33,105 bases of DNA from positions 1-33,105 of the forward strand of contig JADGHX010000034.1 in the NCBI GenBank assembly GCA_019683695.1. Reading direction: 5' to 3'. Under the pieces are notes generated by a model. The model was not told the origin of the DNA and ran no database searches. It worked only from the letters and a program-made list of their open reading frames with translations. Positions 1 to 6,696 of the stretch are shown here, in pieces. The DNA comes from Steroidobacteraceae bacterium (GTDB taxonomy: Bacteria > Pseudomonadota > Gammaproteobacteria > Steroidobacterales > Steroidobacteraceae). The translations under genes were made by a program, and so were the position numbers. Numbering within the stretch: the stretch's first letter is position 1; every line of letters begins with the position of its first letter.

Positions 1-912
1 GCCCAATCCTCCGCCGCGGCCGAATCCGCCGCCACCCAGGCCGCCGAACCCTCCGCCATAGCCCCAGCCGCCGTAGCCTCTGTGCCGGCCACCACCGCTG
101 TACCAGCCGCGCCCGCCAAGGCCCGTGAACAGCGTAAATAGAAACGCGAGGCCTCCAGCGAACAACGCAATCGGCATCACGTGGCTGAAGAGATACGCGA
201 GCACGCCCGTGGCGCCACCCGTGGCCACGGAACCCAGCCCGCGACCGAAAATCCCGCGCAGGATCATCGACGCGATGAGCACGAAGAAGATGAGGAACGG
301 CAGCGCGCCACCAATCTGCTGCGCACCGCCGCGCCACTGCCGGTCCGGCGGCGGCAGCGGCTCGCCATCGATGACGCGGATCATCTGATCGAGGCCCGCA
401 TTGATTCCGGCGTAGAACTGCCCCTGCCGGAACAGCGGTGTGATGGTCTCCGCAATGATGCGGCGGGACGTGGCATCCGTGAGGGCGCCTTCCAGCCCGT
501 AACCCACTTCGATACGCAGGCGACGGTCGTTCTTCGCGACCAGCAGCAGCGCGCCATCATCCACGCGCTGCCCATTCACCTCGCGACGGCCGAGCTTCCA
601 TTCGTCCACGACACGAATCGAGTACTGCTCGATTTCCTCCGGTTGCGTGGTGGGCACGATCAGCACGGCCACCTGCGCGCCCTTGCGCTGCTCGAACGCG
701 GCGAGCTTCTGCTCGAGCGCGCTGCGTTCCTCGGGTGTGAGCGTGCCTGTGAGATCCGTGACGCGGGCACGGAGCGGCGGGATGGGTTGCAGCGCCTGCG
801 CGAAGAGCGCACCGGAAACGCACAGGAGCACTGCGAACGCGAGCCACGCGAGCGTGGCATGCGCCCGCCAGCCCTCCCGTGCGCGCGGGGCGCTGAGCGC
901 AGGCAACAGCAA
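1..912 (-). CDS. TPM-domain (YgcG-like) membrane protein, 3' end outside window
   Basis: The frame stays open from a TTG at 912 to the window edge, giving at least 304 residues. No ATG fits. The TTG lies six bases after a GAGGGG ribosome site that follows the lemA stop codon, so I chose it. The product begins with a charged stretch and a hydrophobic signal segment ending in LFAQA (about residues 25-40). A TPM domain follows, with TDLTGTLTPEE near its start and RLRIEVGYGLEGALTD further on. Two hydrophobic membrane segments follow (about 205-225 and 240-270). The C-terminus is a Gly/Tyr/Phe-rich tail (GYGGWGYGGGFGG). This layout is typical of YgcG-type TPM proteins, which are usually encoded next to LemA, as here. 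The molecular function is not established; TPM domains have been linked to photosystem repair in plants and to membrane or envelope roles in bacteria. Family assignment is firm; function is open. Confidence 0.88.
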   Translation of the reverse strand, partial: MLLPALSAPRAREGWRAHATLAWLAFAVLLCVSGALFAQALQPIPPLRARVTDLTGTLTPEERSALEQKLAAFEQRKGAQVAVLIVPTTQPEEIEQYSIRVVDEWKLGRREVNGQRVDDGALLLVAKNDRRLRIEVGYGLEGALTDATSRRIIAETITPLFRQGQFYAGINAGLDQMIRVIDGEPLPPPDRQWRGGAQQIGGALPFLIFFVLIASMILRGIFGRGLGSVATGGATGVLAYLFSHVMPIALFAGGLAFLFTLFTGLGGRGWYSGGGRHRGYGGWGYGGGFGGLGGGGFGRGGGLG

Positions 913-922
913 CGCCTACCCC

Positions 923-1618
923 TCAGCGCGCAGGTTGCGGCGCATTCGGCGCTTCAGGCGGATTCTGCGGTTGCGCGGGCTGCTGCGGCTGCGCGGGTTG
1001 CGCGCCTTCGCGCGCCTGCGCACCGACACCCGTGCCGAAATCCACCGTGGGCGCGGTGGAGATGGCGGCCTCGTTCTCCACGCTGAAGTTCGGCTTCACT
1101 TCGAAGTCGAACAGGTTTGCCGTGAGGTTGGTGGGGAACTGGCGCACCGTGGTGTTGTACTGCCGGACCGCATCGATGTAGCGATTGCGCGCCACGGTGA
1201 TGCGGTTCTCCGTGCCCTCGATCTGCGCCTGCAGGTCGCGGAAGTTCGCATCCGATTTCAGCTGGGGATACGCCTCGGCCACGGCGAAGAGGCTTTTCAG
1301 GGCCTGCGTCAGCGCGCCCTGCGCGGCCTGGAAACGCGCGAACGCCTGCGGATCGTTGATGAGCTCCGGCGTCAGCTGGATGGAGCTCGCCTTGGCGCGC
1401 GCCTCGGTGACCCCGATGAGGACCTGCTGCTCCTGGATGGCAAAGCCCTTCACGGTATTGACCAGATTCGGAATGAGATCCGCGCGACGCTGGTACTGGT
1501 TGACCACCTCGGCCCAGGCGGCCTTGACCTGCTCGTCCTGCTGCTGAAGCGTGTTGTAGCCGCAGCCGGAAAGCCCGATCGTCGCGGTGACGAGAAGTGC
1601 AAGTGCCCACGCACGCAT
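923..1618 (-). CDS. lemA: LemA family lipoprotein
   Basis: 231 residues. The N-terminus is a lipoprotein signal with lipobox LSGC, so the predicted mature protein starts at lipidated Cys19. Right after it comes the LemA core (YNTLQQQDEQVKAAW, then QYQRRADLIPNLVNTVKG), which is all helical. The last 25 or so residues are rich in Pro, Gln and Ala, a low-complexity tail not part of the LemA core. AAGGGGA lies seven bases before the ATG and supports the start. The gene is first in a two-gene unit with the TPM protein, with a ten-base gap. LemA proteins are membrane-anchored with an unclear role; pairing with TPM proteins is common. Family call is sure. Confidence 0.95.
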   Translation of the reverse strand: MRAWALALLVTATIGLSGCGYNTLQQQDEQVKAAWAEVVNQYQRRADLIPNLVNTVKGFAIQEQQVLIGVTEARAKASSIQLTPELINDPQAFARFQAAQGALTQALKSLFAVAEAYPQLKSDANFRDLQAQIEGTENRITVARNRYIDAVRQYNTTVRQFPTNLTANLFDFEVKPNFSVENEAAISTAPTVDFGTGVGAQAREGAQPAQPQQPAQPQNPPEAPNAPQPAR

Positions 1619-1746
1619 CGTGTGATCCCCTTGTCTTGAGTGTCTGCGGCGCGCGTTTCAGACGACGCCTGCATTCGCCACGGACAAGAATCTGATCTTG
1701 CCCAGCCTGTGCCCTTGTGACGGGCGACCCGCGGCTATATGGGCCA

Positions 1747-1784
1747 TTGAACCGCCCGGTTCAAGTCCCGCGGCGCATGCGCCG
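1747..1784. promoter_or_regulatory. Two adjacent palindromes upstream of lemA (candidate operator)
   Basis: TTGAACCG and CGGTTCAA are perfect 8-base inverted arms separated by CC (1747-1764). Six bases on, CGGCGCATGCGCCG (1771-1784) is a perfect 14-base palindrome. Both sit about 130 bases before the lemA start, in the only non-coding stretch upstream of it. No convincing -35/-10 pair was found. A protein-binding site is inference. Confidence 0.35.
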
Positions 1785-1823
1785 TGCCCGCGCGGGTGTG
1801 CGGGGTGCGCGATCCGCGCCCAT

Positions 1824-1851
1824 AAAAAACCCCGGGCCGGATGGCCCGGGG
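1824..1851 (-). terminator. Rho-independent terminator of the small minus-strand gene
   Basis: On the minus strand CCCCGGGCC, loop ATCC, GGCCCGGGG form a perfect 9-bp stem (1830-1851) followed at once by six T (1829-1824). It lies about 50 bases past the stop codon at 1900 and separates that gene from lemA. Confidence 0.9.
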
Positions 1852-1899
1852 GCAAAAACGCGGACTTTCGATGAAGGGAAGGAAGTCCGCTAGGGGATA

Positions 1900-2106
1900 T
1901 CAGTGCAACCGGGCCCAGTGGAGAATCTTGATGTCCTCTGAGTCCAGATCGAAACTTTGCGCGAGCAGTGCCCGCAGCTCCCGCGTACCGCCGTTCGGCT
2001 CGATGGGGCTGCGCAGCTCCACCACTCCGCTCCACTCACTCGCTTCCGGCCCCTGCTTCGGTGCGCCGCCCGCGGTGAGGAAGTGCGTGTAGTACTTCGC
2101 GGCCAT
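1900..2106 (-). CDS. Small conserved-looking protein of unknown function
   Basis: 68 residues starting MAAKYYTHFL. A longer reading from 2190 would add 28 residues of cysteine-rich, unlikely sequence (start MSQCCLQNG), so I prefer the inner ATG, though no clear ribosome site precedes either. The protein is soluble, has no signal peptide, and has an acidic second half (SFDLDSEDIKILHWARLH). The gene has its own strong terminator at 1824-1851 and diverges from greB across about 100 bases, so it looks like a true transcription unit. I do not recognise the family. Confidence 0.6.
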   Translation of the reverse strand: MAAKYYTHFLTAGGAPKQGPEASEWSGVVELRSPIEPNGGTRELRALLAQSFDLDSEDIKILHWARLH

Positions 2107-2209
2107 GGCCGCAAAGAGTAGACAACGGCGTACCTGCGGGGCGTGAAGCGCTCCACAGATCGACCCGTTTTGTAAACAGCATTGCGACATAACGCCATTT
2201 GAACGAGCG

Positions 2210-2722
2210 ATGGGACGTTACCGAGCACCCGAGCAACCTGGTTCCCAATACATCACACCGGCCGGCGCGCGCCGCCTTCGGCAGGAACTCGACGAGCTCT
2301 GGCGCGTGGAGCGGCCGCGCGTCACCCAGGCGGTCGCGGAGGCCGCCGCCCAGGGCGACCGCTCCGAAAACGCCGAGTACACGTACGGCAAGCGCCGTCT
2401 GCGAGAGATCGACCGGCGCGTGCGCTTCCTGCGCAAGCGGCTCGACGGCATGGTCATCGTCGACAAGCCGCCCTCGGACCCGACGCGCGTGTTCTTCGGT
2501 GCGTGGGTTTCACTCGAGGCGGAGGACGGCACCACCACGCGCTACCGCATCGTGGGGCCGGATGAGTTCGATGCCGCGCCGGGCTACATCAGCATGGATT
2601 CGCCGCTGGCGCGTGCGCTCATGAAGAAGAAGCTGGACGACGAGGTGTCCGTGGAAGTGCCGGGCGGCGTGCGCACCTACACGATCGTGGACGTGCAATA
2701 CGAGCCGAGCGAAGCCGAGTGA
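2210..2722 (+). CDS. greB: Transcription elongation factor GreB
   Basis: 170 residues, the usual GreB length. The N-terminal half is the coiled-coil hairpin that enters the RNA polymerase secondary channel. Its tip and following helix are visible as QGDRSENAEYTYGKRRLRE, with the acidic residues that help the polymerase cleave backtracked RNA. The C-terminal half is the FKBP-like globular domain (WVSLEAEDGTTTRYRIVGPDE, then YISMDSPLARALMKK). GreB rescues stalled transcription complexes. The gene stands alone, divergent from a small unknown gene and convergent with homospermidine synthase. The ribosome site is weak (GAGCG close to the ATG). The repeat array that follows supplies its terminator. 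Confidence 0.96.
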   Translation: MGRYRAPEQPGSQYITPAGARRLRQELDELWRVERPRVTQAVAEAAAQGDRSENAEYTYGKRRLREIDRRVRFLRKRLDGMVIVDKPPSDPTRVFFGAWVSLEAEDGTTTRYRIVGPDEFDAAPGYISMDSPLARALMKKKLDDEVSVEVPGGVRTYTIVDVQYEPSEAE

Positions 2723-2728
2723 GCTTGC

Positions 2729-3131
2729 GCCGGCGGCAACGTCACTCCTTGCAGGCGGCATGAGGCCCGGTCCGCGAAAGCGCCCGCCCCTGAAAGCGGT
2801 TGGAGAACACCCGCCGGCAAGCATCGCGCCGCTTGCCCGACGGAGCGGCGGTTTCGCAAAAGCGCCGCCTCGGGCGGATTCAGGGAATCCAGCCGGCAAG
2901 AGTCACGCCCCTGCCGGCTGAACGAGTCACGATCGCTAAAAAGCGCCAACGAGGTTCAAGGGGATCAGCCGGCAAGAGTCACCTCTTGCCGGCTGGAAAC
3001 GAAGGCACAGTCTCGAAAAAATCGCCGCCCAAACCCGATGCAGCGGCACAGCCGGCAAAAGTCGCGCCTTTTGCCGGCGGGAACGAAGCTACGGTCTCGA
3101 AAAAATCGCCGCAGGCGATTTTTTCCGATTA
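2729..3131. repeat. Tandem array of five ~80-base structured repeat units (locus 1)
   Basis: Five units begin with GCCGGC at 2729, 2813, 2892, 2968 and 3051, spaced 84, 79, 76 and 83 bases. Each has a GC hairpin, then a small hairpin with an A-rich loop, then a spacer. The first hairpin is perfect over 11 bp in unit 4 (GCCGGCAAGAG with CTCTTGCCGGC) and unit 5 (GCCGGCAAAAG with CTTTTGCCGGC), so arm changes are matched. The second hairpin also changes on both sides: CGC-AAAA-GCG, CGCT-AAAA-AGCG, CGA-AAAAA-TCG. Units near 3131 are well kept; those near greB are decayed. The spacings are not multiples of three, so this is not coding. The same unit recurs at 31312-31641. Confidence 0.85.
3099..3125. 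terminator. Bidirectional terminator between greB and homospermidine synthase
   Basis: GAAAAAATCGCC, loop GCA, GGCGATTTTTTC is a perfect 12-bp stem with A and T tracts, able to end transcription from both sides. It lies three bases past the homospermidine synthase stop and is built from the tail of the last repeat unit. Confidence 0.85.
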
Positions 3132-4550
3132 AAAGATGACCCGCACGTTCTTGAACTGCCACGGATCGGACTTGTCGATGTCCTCCGGAAAGAGCCGCTC
3201 GCGCTCGTGCAGCGGCGTCCAGTCCGTGTACTCCCCGTGCATCTTGCCGAGATAGGGCGTGCAGATCTCGAGGTTGCGGCGGAAGTCCATCTCGTCGGGC
3301 TCCACGATGCCGCAGTTCGGATTCTCCATCGCCCAGATCATGCCGGAGAGACACGACACCGTAACCTGCAGGCCCGTCGCGTTGTTGTAGGGCACGAGCC
3401 TGCGGGTCTCCTCGATCGAGAGCTGCGAGCCGTACCAGTACGCGTTCTTCTTGTGCCCGGCGAGAAGCACACCGAGCTCGTCGATGCCCGTCGTGATGTC
3501 GTCCATGAGGATGCGCTGGCGCTCCTGCAGCACGAAATTGCGCCCGGCGAACTCATGCATCGACACGACAGCGGCATCGCAGGGGTGATAGGCGTAGTGA
3601 ACCGTGGGCCGGTACACGACCTGCGCGCCATCGCGCACTGTGAAGTAATCCGAGATGGAGATGGACTCGCCGTGCGTGATGAGGAAGCCGTGGAAGTGGC
3701 CCGCCAGCGGCGTCCAGGTGCGCACGCGGGTAGCCGCGCCCGGCTGCATCAGGTAGATGGCCGACATGCAGCCGAAGTCGTGCCGCTTCCCGTCGCGCGG
3801 GAAGTTGCGCTCGTGCGTGCCCCAGCCCAGCTCACTCGGCTGGGAGCCTTCGCTCACGAAGCCATCGACCGACCAGGTATTCACGAACTCGCCGGGCTCC
3901 TTCGGCTTGTTCGACACCTGCGTGTCGCGCTCGGCGATGTGAATGACCTTCACGCCGAGGCGCCGCGCAAGATCGCCCCAATCCCCGCGGGTGCGCGGGT
4001 TGCCCGCGTCCACACCCGTGTCGGCGGCGATGTTGAGCAGCGCCTGCTTCACGAAGTGAGACACGAGCCCCGGATTCGCACCATGCGTGAGCACAGCGGT
4101 GGGCGCGCGCGCGTTTCCGGGGCGCAGCGCAAGCGCCTCTTCGCGCAGTGCGTAGTTCGTGCGCCGCGCCGCCGGCACTGTGGGATCCGTGTACCCCCCC
4201 GGCCAAGGCTCGATGCAGGTGTCGAGGTACATCGCGCCCTTTTCCCAGCAGAACTTGATGAGCGCGATGCTCGACACGTCTACCGACACGTTCAGCACGA
4301 AGTCCCCCCGACCCACGAGCGGGTTCAGCACGCGGCGATAGTTCTCGCGCGTGAGGGCTTCCTTGATGAACTTGATGCCGAATTTCTCCGCTTCCTCGCG
4401 GCCGCGATCATCCGCGGTCACGATGGTGATGCGCTCCGGTGAGACGCCGATGTGCCTCAGCACGAGGGGCAACGTGCCCTGCCCGATGCTGCCAAAGCCG
4501 ATGAAAATGATGCGCCCGGGAAATTCGACGTAGACCTTGTGATTGCTCAT
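3129..4550 (-). CDS. hss: Homospermidine synthase
   Basis: 473 residues. The enzyme makes sym-homospermidine from two putrescines (or putrescine and spermidine) with NAD as internal redox cofactor, in the cytosol. The Rossmann loop GFGSIGQG is at residues 18-25. Further family stretches are LNVSVDVSS, DTCIEPWPGG, THGANPGLVSHFVKQAL, FVNTWSVDGFVSEG (holding the active-site Trp region), GKNAYWYGSQ-like KKNAYWYGSQLSIEETRR, and a C-terminal DWTPLHERERLFPEDI. The match to the bacterial enzyme characterised in Blastochloris viridis runs over the whole length. The ATG follows GGAG by six bases. The gene appears to be transcribed alone. speA, which feeds putrescine synthesis, is 2 kb away on the other strand; no agmatinase or agmatine deiminase gene is seen here. 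Confidence 0.95.
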   Translation of the reverse strand: MSNHKVYVEFPGRIIFIGFGSIGQGTLPLVLRHIGVSPERITIVTADDRGREEAEKFGIKFIKEALTRENYRRVLNPLVGRGDFVLNVSVDVSSIALIKFCWEKGAMYLDTCIEPWPGGYTDPTVPAARRTNYALREEALALRPGNARAPTAVLTHGANPGLVSHFVKQALLNIAADTGVDAGNPRTRGDWGDLARRLGVKVIHIAERDTQVSNKPKEPGEFVNTWSVDGFVSEGSQPSELGWGTHERNFPRDGKRHDFGCMSAIYLMQPGAATRVRTWTPLAGHFHGFLITHGESISISDYFTVRDGAQVVYRPTVHYAYHPCDAAVVSMHEFAGRNFVLQERQRILMDDITTGIDELGVLLAGHKKNAYWYGSQLSIEETRRLVPYNNATGLQVTVSCLSGMIWAMENPNCGIVEPDEMDFRRNLEICTPYLGKMHGEYTDWTPLHERERLFPEDIDKSDPWQFKNVRVIF

Positions 4551-4856
4551 GATGCTCCAGCAAAGGGGGAGCCCGCCCGAGGATGATCACCTGGATGCGC
4601 GCGGCCTCGCGGCGGCGATCATTCTCGGACAGGCTCCCGGGAAGCGGCTCGCGACGCCAACCGCCGCGGCCTTGGGCGGGCAGCCTACCAATCGACGCTC
4701 GTCGATACCACCCCACGGGCGCCGCGCAGGAACCCTCGGGCAAGTGATCAGAACTCGCCGGCGGCGATGCTCATGCGAGCAATGCCGGGCGGCAGGCGTG
4801 AAGTCCGGTGCGCGCGAAGAAGGCGCCCGCGTGAGCTGCGAAGCTGCGCGATCGCT
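4551..4856. other. Non-coding gap with a perfect inverted repeat upstream of hss
   Basis: No believable gene lies in these 306 bases. ATCGACG-CT-CGTCGAT (4691-4706) is a perfect inverted repeat with 7-base arms, about 140 bases before the homospermidine synthase start, and could be an operator. I see no T-tract terminator for the upstream GST gene and no clear promoter. Confidence 0.4.
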
Positions 4857-5528
4857 TCAGGCGCGACCGGTGCGCCAGTGCGGCGGGTACGTGCGCTCGT
4901 AGCCCGGCAACGCTTCCACTCGCCGTGTCCAGCGCGCGAGCGCGGGATAGTGCACATCCAGCGGCAGAAAGCGCGCGGACAGCTCCTGCGCTTCCGGCTT
5001 GGCCAGCGCACGCAGCAGCACCTGCAGCCCCGGGAAGATGACGATGTCGGCGGCGGAGAAGCTTTCGCCCACGACCCAGTCGGATTTCGCCAGCCGCGCT
5101 TCGATGGAGCGCGCCTCGCTCGCCACCACGTGCATGGAATCCGCGAGCTCGTCATGCCGCACGGCATGCGGCCGCAGGAAATACGCTCGGGCGATGCGCA
5201 TCACGTGATCTTCCGCGTACGACTGGTACTCGCAGATCACGCGCATGATGACGCCCGCCTCCTCCGGCGTACGGCCGAACAGGGGCGGATCGGGATACTT
5301 GCGGTCGAGGTAGTACAGCACCGCCAGCGATTCGAATACGACGTAATCGCCATCCTTCAGCACAGGCACGCGGCCGCGGAAGTTGAGCGCGAGCATCTGT
5401 GGCGACTTGTGTTCCTGCTTCGAGAACTGCAGCAGATGGCTCGTGTACGCCAGCCGCTTGTATTCGAGGGCCAGCAGCACTCGCCACGAGTACGGGCTAC
5501 CGCTTCCCCAGTAAACGTCGATGGCCAT
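4857..5528 (-). CDS. Glutathione S-transferase family protein
   Basis: 223 residues, normal GST size. The N-terminal thioredoxin-like domain (about 1-80) starts VYWGSGSPYSWRVLLALEYK, with the Ser/Tyr of GSPYSWR as likely glutathione-activating residues. It holds the cis-proline motif GRVPVLKDGD and the glutathione gamma-glutamyl contact FESLAVLYYLDRKYP. The helical C-terminal domain (about 90-215) ends in GESFSAADIVIFPGLQ, with the usual N-capping Asp, and YPALARWTRRVEALPGY. It likely conjugates or reduces electrophiles in the cytosol; the substrate cannot be told. It diverges from the sulfurtransferase gene over 180 bases. The ribosome site is weak. Confidence 0.9.
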   Translation of the reverse strand: MAIDVYWGSGSPYSWRVLLALEYKRLAYTSHLLQFSKQEHKSPQMLALNFRGRVPVLKDGDYVVFESLAVLYYLDRKYPDPPLFGRTPEEAGVIMRVICEYQSYAEDHVMRIARAYFLRPHAVRHDELADSMHVVASEARSIEARLAKSDWVVGESFSAADIVIFPGLQVLLRALAKPEAQELSARFLPLDVHYPALARWTRRVEALPGYERTYPPHWRTGRA

Positions 5529-5711
5529 GCGTCGTCGGAGTCAGAGTGCGTGAGCAGTGTGCGCGGAACAGATGAGCGTCGGGTGGATTGTAGCCAGATG
5601 GCGTCAGGCCGAGAATGCGCGCTCGGCACCGAAGGGCTGGCTTTGCCCGCGGGTGCGAGCCGCTTCAACCGGGCGAGCGGTGACAGCACTTCCGCAAGGG
5701 AGTCGAGCACG

Positions 5712-6572
5712 ATGACTTCTTACACCACGCTGATCAAGGTTCCAGAACTGGCGCACCTGCTGGCCACGCACGAGCGAGCCGTCGTCGTTCTCGACTGCCG
5801 CCACGAGCTTGCGCGCCCGGAGTGGAGCGACACTGCATACGCGCAGGGCCACATTCCCACGGCGGTGCAGGCTCACCTGGACCGCGATCTCTCGGGTCCT
5901 GTCACGGCGAGCACCGGACGCCATCCGCTGCCGGAGGTCTCGACGCTCGCCCGCACGTTCGGCGCGTGGGGCATCGGAGAAGGCGTGCAGGTCGTGGCAT
6001 ACGATCAGGGCAACGGCGCCTTCGCCGCTCGCGCCTGGTGGCTGCTGCGCTGGCTCGGGCACCCGGATGTCGCCGTGCTCGATGGCGGCTTCGCCGCCTG
6101 GCAGGAAGCCGGGCTGCCCCTTTCGACCGAGCCCGCGCTAGCGGCGGCTCGCACGTTTGTCCCGCACGTGTCGCAGGCGGCAACGCTCACTGCCGCCGAG
6201 GTTCAGCAAGCGCTCGCGCGTGATGCCATCGTGCTCGTGGATGCTCGCGGTGCCGACCGATTCGCCGGCGAGAACGAAACGCTGGATCCCGTGGCGGGTC
6301 ATGTTCCCGGCGCACGCAACCGGCCGTTTGCCCGAAACGTCGATGCGCGCGGCCGCTTTCTCCCCGCCGACGAGCTGCGCGGCCAGTGGCAGCAGTTTCT
6401 CGGCGGCCGCCCGGCATCCGAGGTCGTCTCGATGTGCGGCTCGGGTGTCACCGCGTGCCACAACGTGCTCTCGCTCGAGATTGCGGGGCTGAAGGGTGCG
6501 CGCCTGTATCCGGGTTCCTGGAGTGAGTGGATCCGCGATCCCGCACGTCCCGTCGCACGAGGCCCGGCATGA
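5712..6572 (+). CDS. Tandem-rhodanese sulfurtransferase (3-mercaptopyruvate type)
   Basis: 286 residues in two rhodanese domains. The first, non-catalytic one (about 1-130) has VVVLDCRHELARPEW and GHIPTAVQAHLDRDLSG, then GVQVVAYDQGNGAFAARAWW. The second (about 150-285) has IVLVDARGADRFAGENE, GHVPGARNRPFARN and the active loop MCGSGVTACHN. The nucleophile is Cys242. CGSGVTA is the loop typical of 3-mercaptopyruvate sulfurtransferases rather than CRKGVT of classic thiosulfate sulfurtransferases, so I favour mercaptopyruvate as donor. The frame is open further upstream, but the ATG at 5712 after GGGAG begins the real domain, and the upstream part covers the antisense GST gene. A terminator-like hairpin follows at 6626. 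Confidence 0.92.
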   Translation: MTSYTTLIKVPELAHLLATHERAVVVLDCRHELARPEWSDTAYAQGHIPTAVQAHLDRDLSGPVTASTGRHPLPEVSTLARTFGAWGIGEGVQVVAYDQGNGAFAARAWWLLRWLGHPDVAVLDGGFAAWQEAGLPLSTEPALAAARTFVPHVSQAATLTAAEVQQALARDAIVLVDARGADRFAGENETLDPVAGHVPGARNRPFARNVDARGRFLPADELRGQWQQFLGGRPASEVVSMCGSGVTACHNVLSLEIAGLKGARLYPGSWSEWIRDPARPVARGPA

Positions 6573-6595
6573 GACTCTTACTCGTCATGCATTTT

Positions 6596-6604
6596 TGCTA
6601 TCTT
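6596..6604 (+). promoter_or_regulatory. Candidate extended -10 promoter for speA
   Basis: TGCTATCTT fits an extended -10 element (TG-N-TATCTT). The -35 region is poor (TTACTC at 6578, spacer 15). A transcript would start near 6611, about 85 bases before the speA start codon and just before the hairpin at 6626. Weak evidence. Confidence 0.35.
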
Positions 6605-6625
6605 CCGCGCCACTCATCGACTCAC

Positions 6626-6667
6626 ATGGCTGGCACCGTTCTTCGGGACCAGCCATTTGTCTTTTGG
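6626..6667 (+). terminator. Terminator-like hairpin between the sulfurtransferase gene and speA
   Basis: ATGGCTGG (6626-6633) pairs perfectly with CCAGCCAT (6649-6656), with an inner CCG-TTCTT-CGG helix, followed by TTGTCTTTT. It can end the sulfurtransferase transcript. If the -10 element at 6599 is real, it also lies inside the speA leader and could act as an attenuator. Confidence 0.65.
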
Positions 6668-6696
6668 CGTTCCGGAATCTGCGACAGGTAGGCGAA

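Noticed and set aside
1735-1790. tRNA-like segment (GGTTCAAGTCC resembles a T-loop)
   Set aside because: The five-base T-stem does not pair beyond the inverted repeat, and no acceptor, D or anticodon arms can be found around it.
2729-3131. CRISPR array
   Set aside because: The repeats are long, uneven and decayed, spacers are themselves part of the unit, and there are no cas genes.
2800-3132. A 110-codon frame across repeat locus 1 with a repeated GGNEATVSKKSP-like motif
   Set aside because: Repeat spacings of 79, 76 and 83 are not multiples of three, so the motif keeps its frame only between the last units. The paired stem changes explain the conservation better than a protein does.
4767-5711. 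N-terminal extension of the sulfurtransferase, in frame and open for 315 codons
   Set aside because: It is antisense to the GST gene, has no protein-like sequence, and the true start at 5712 has a ribosome site and begins the rhodanese domain.
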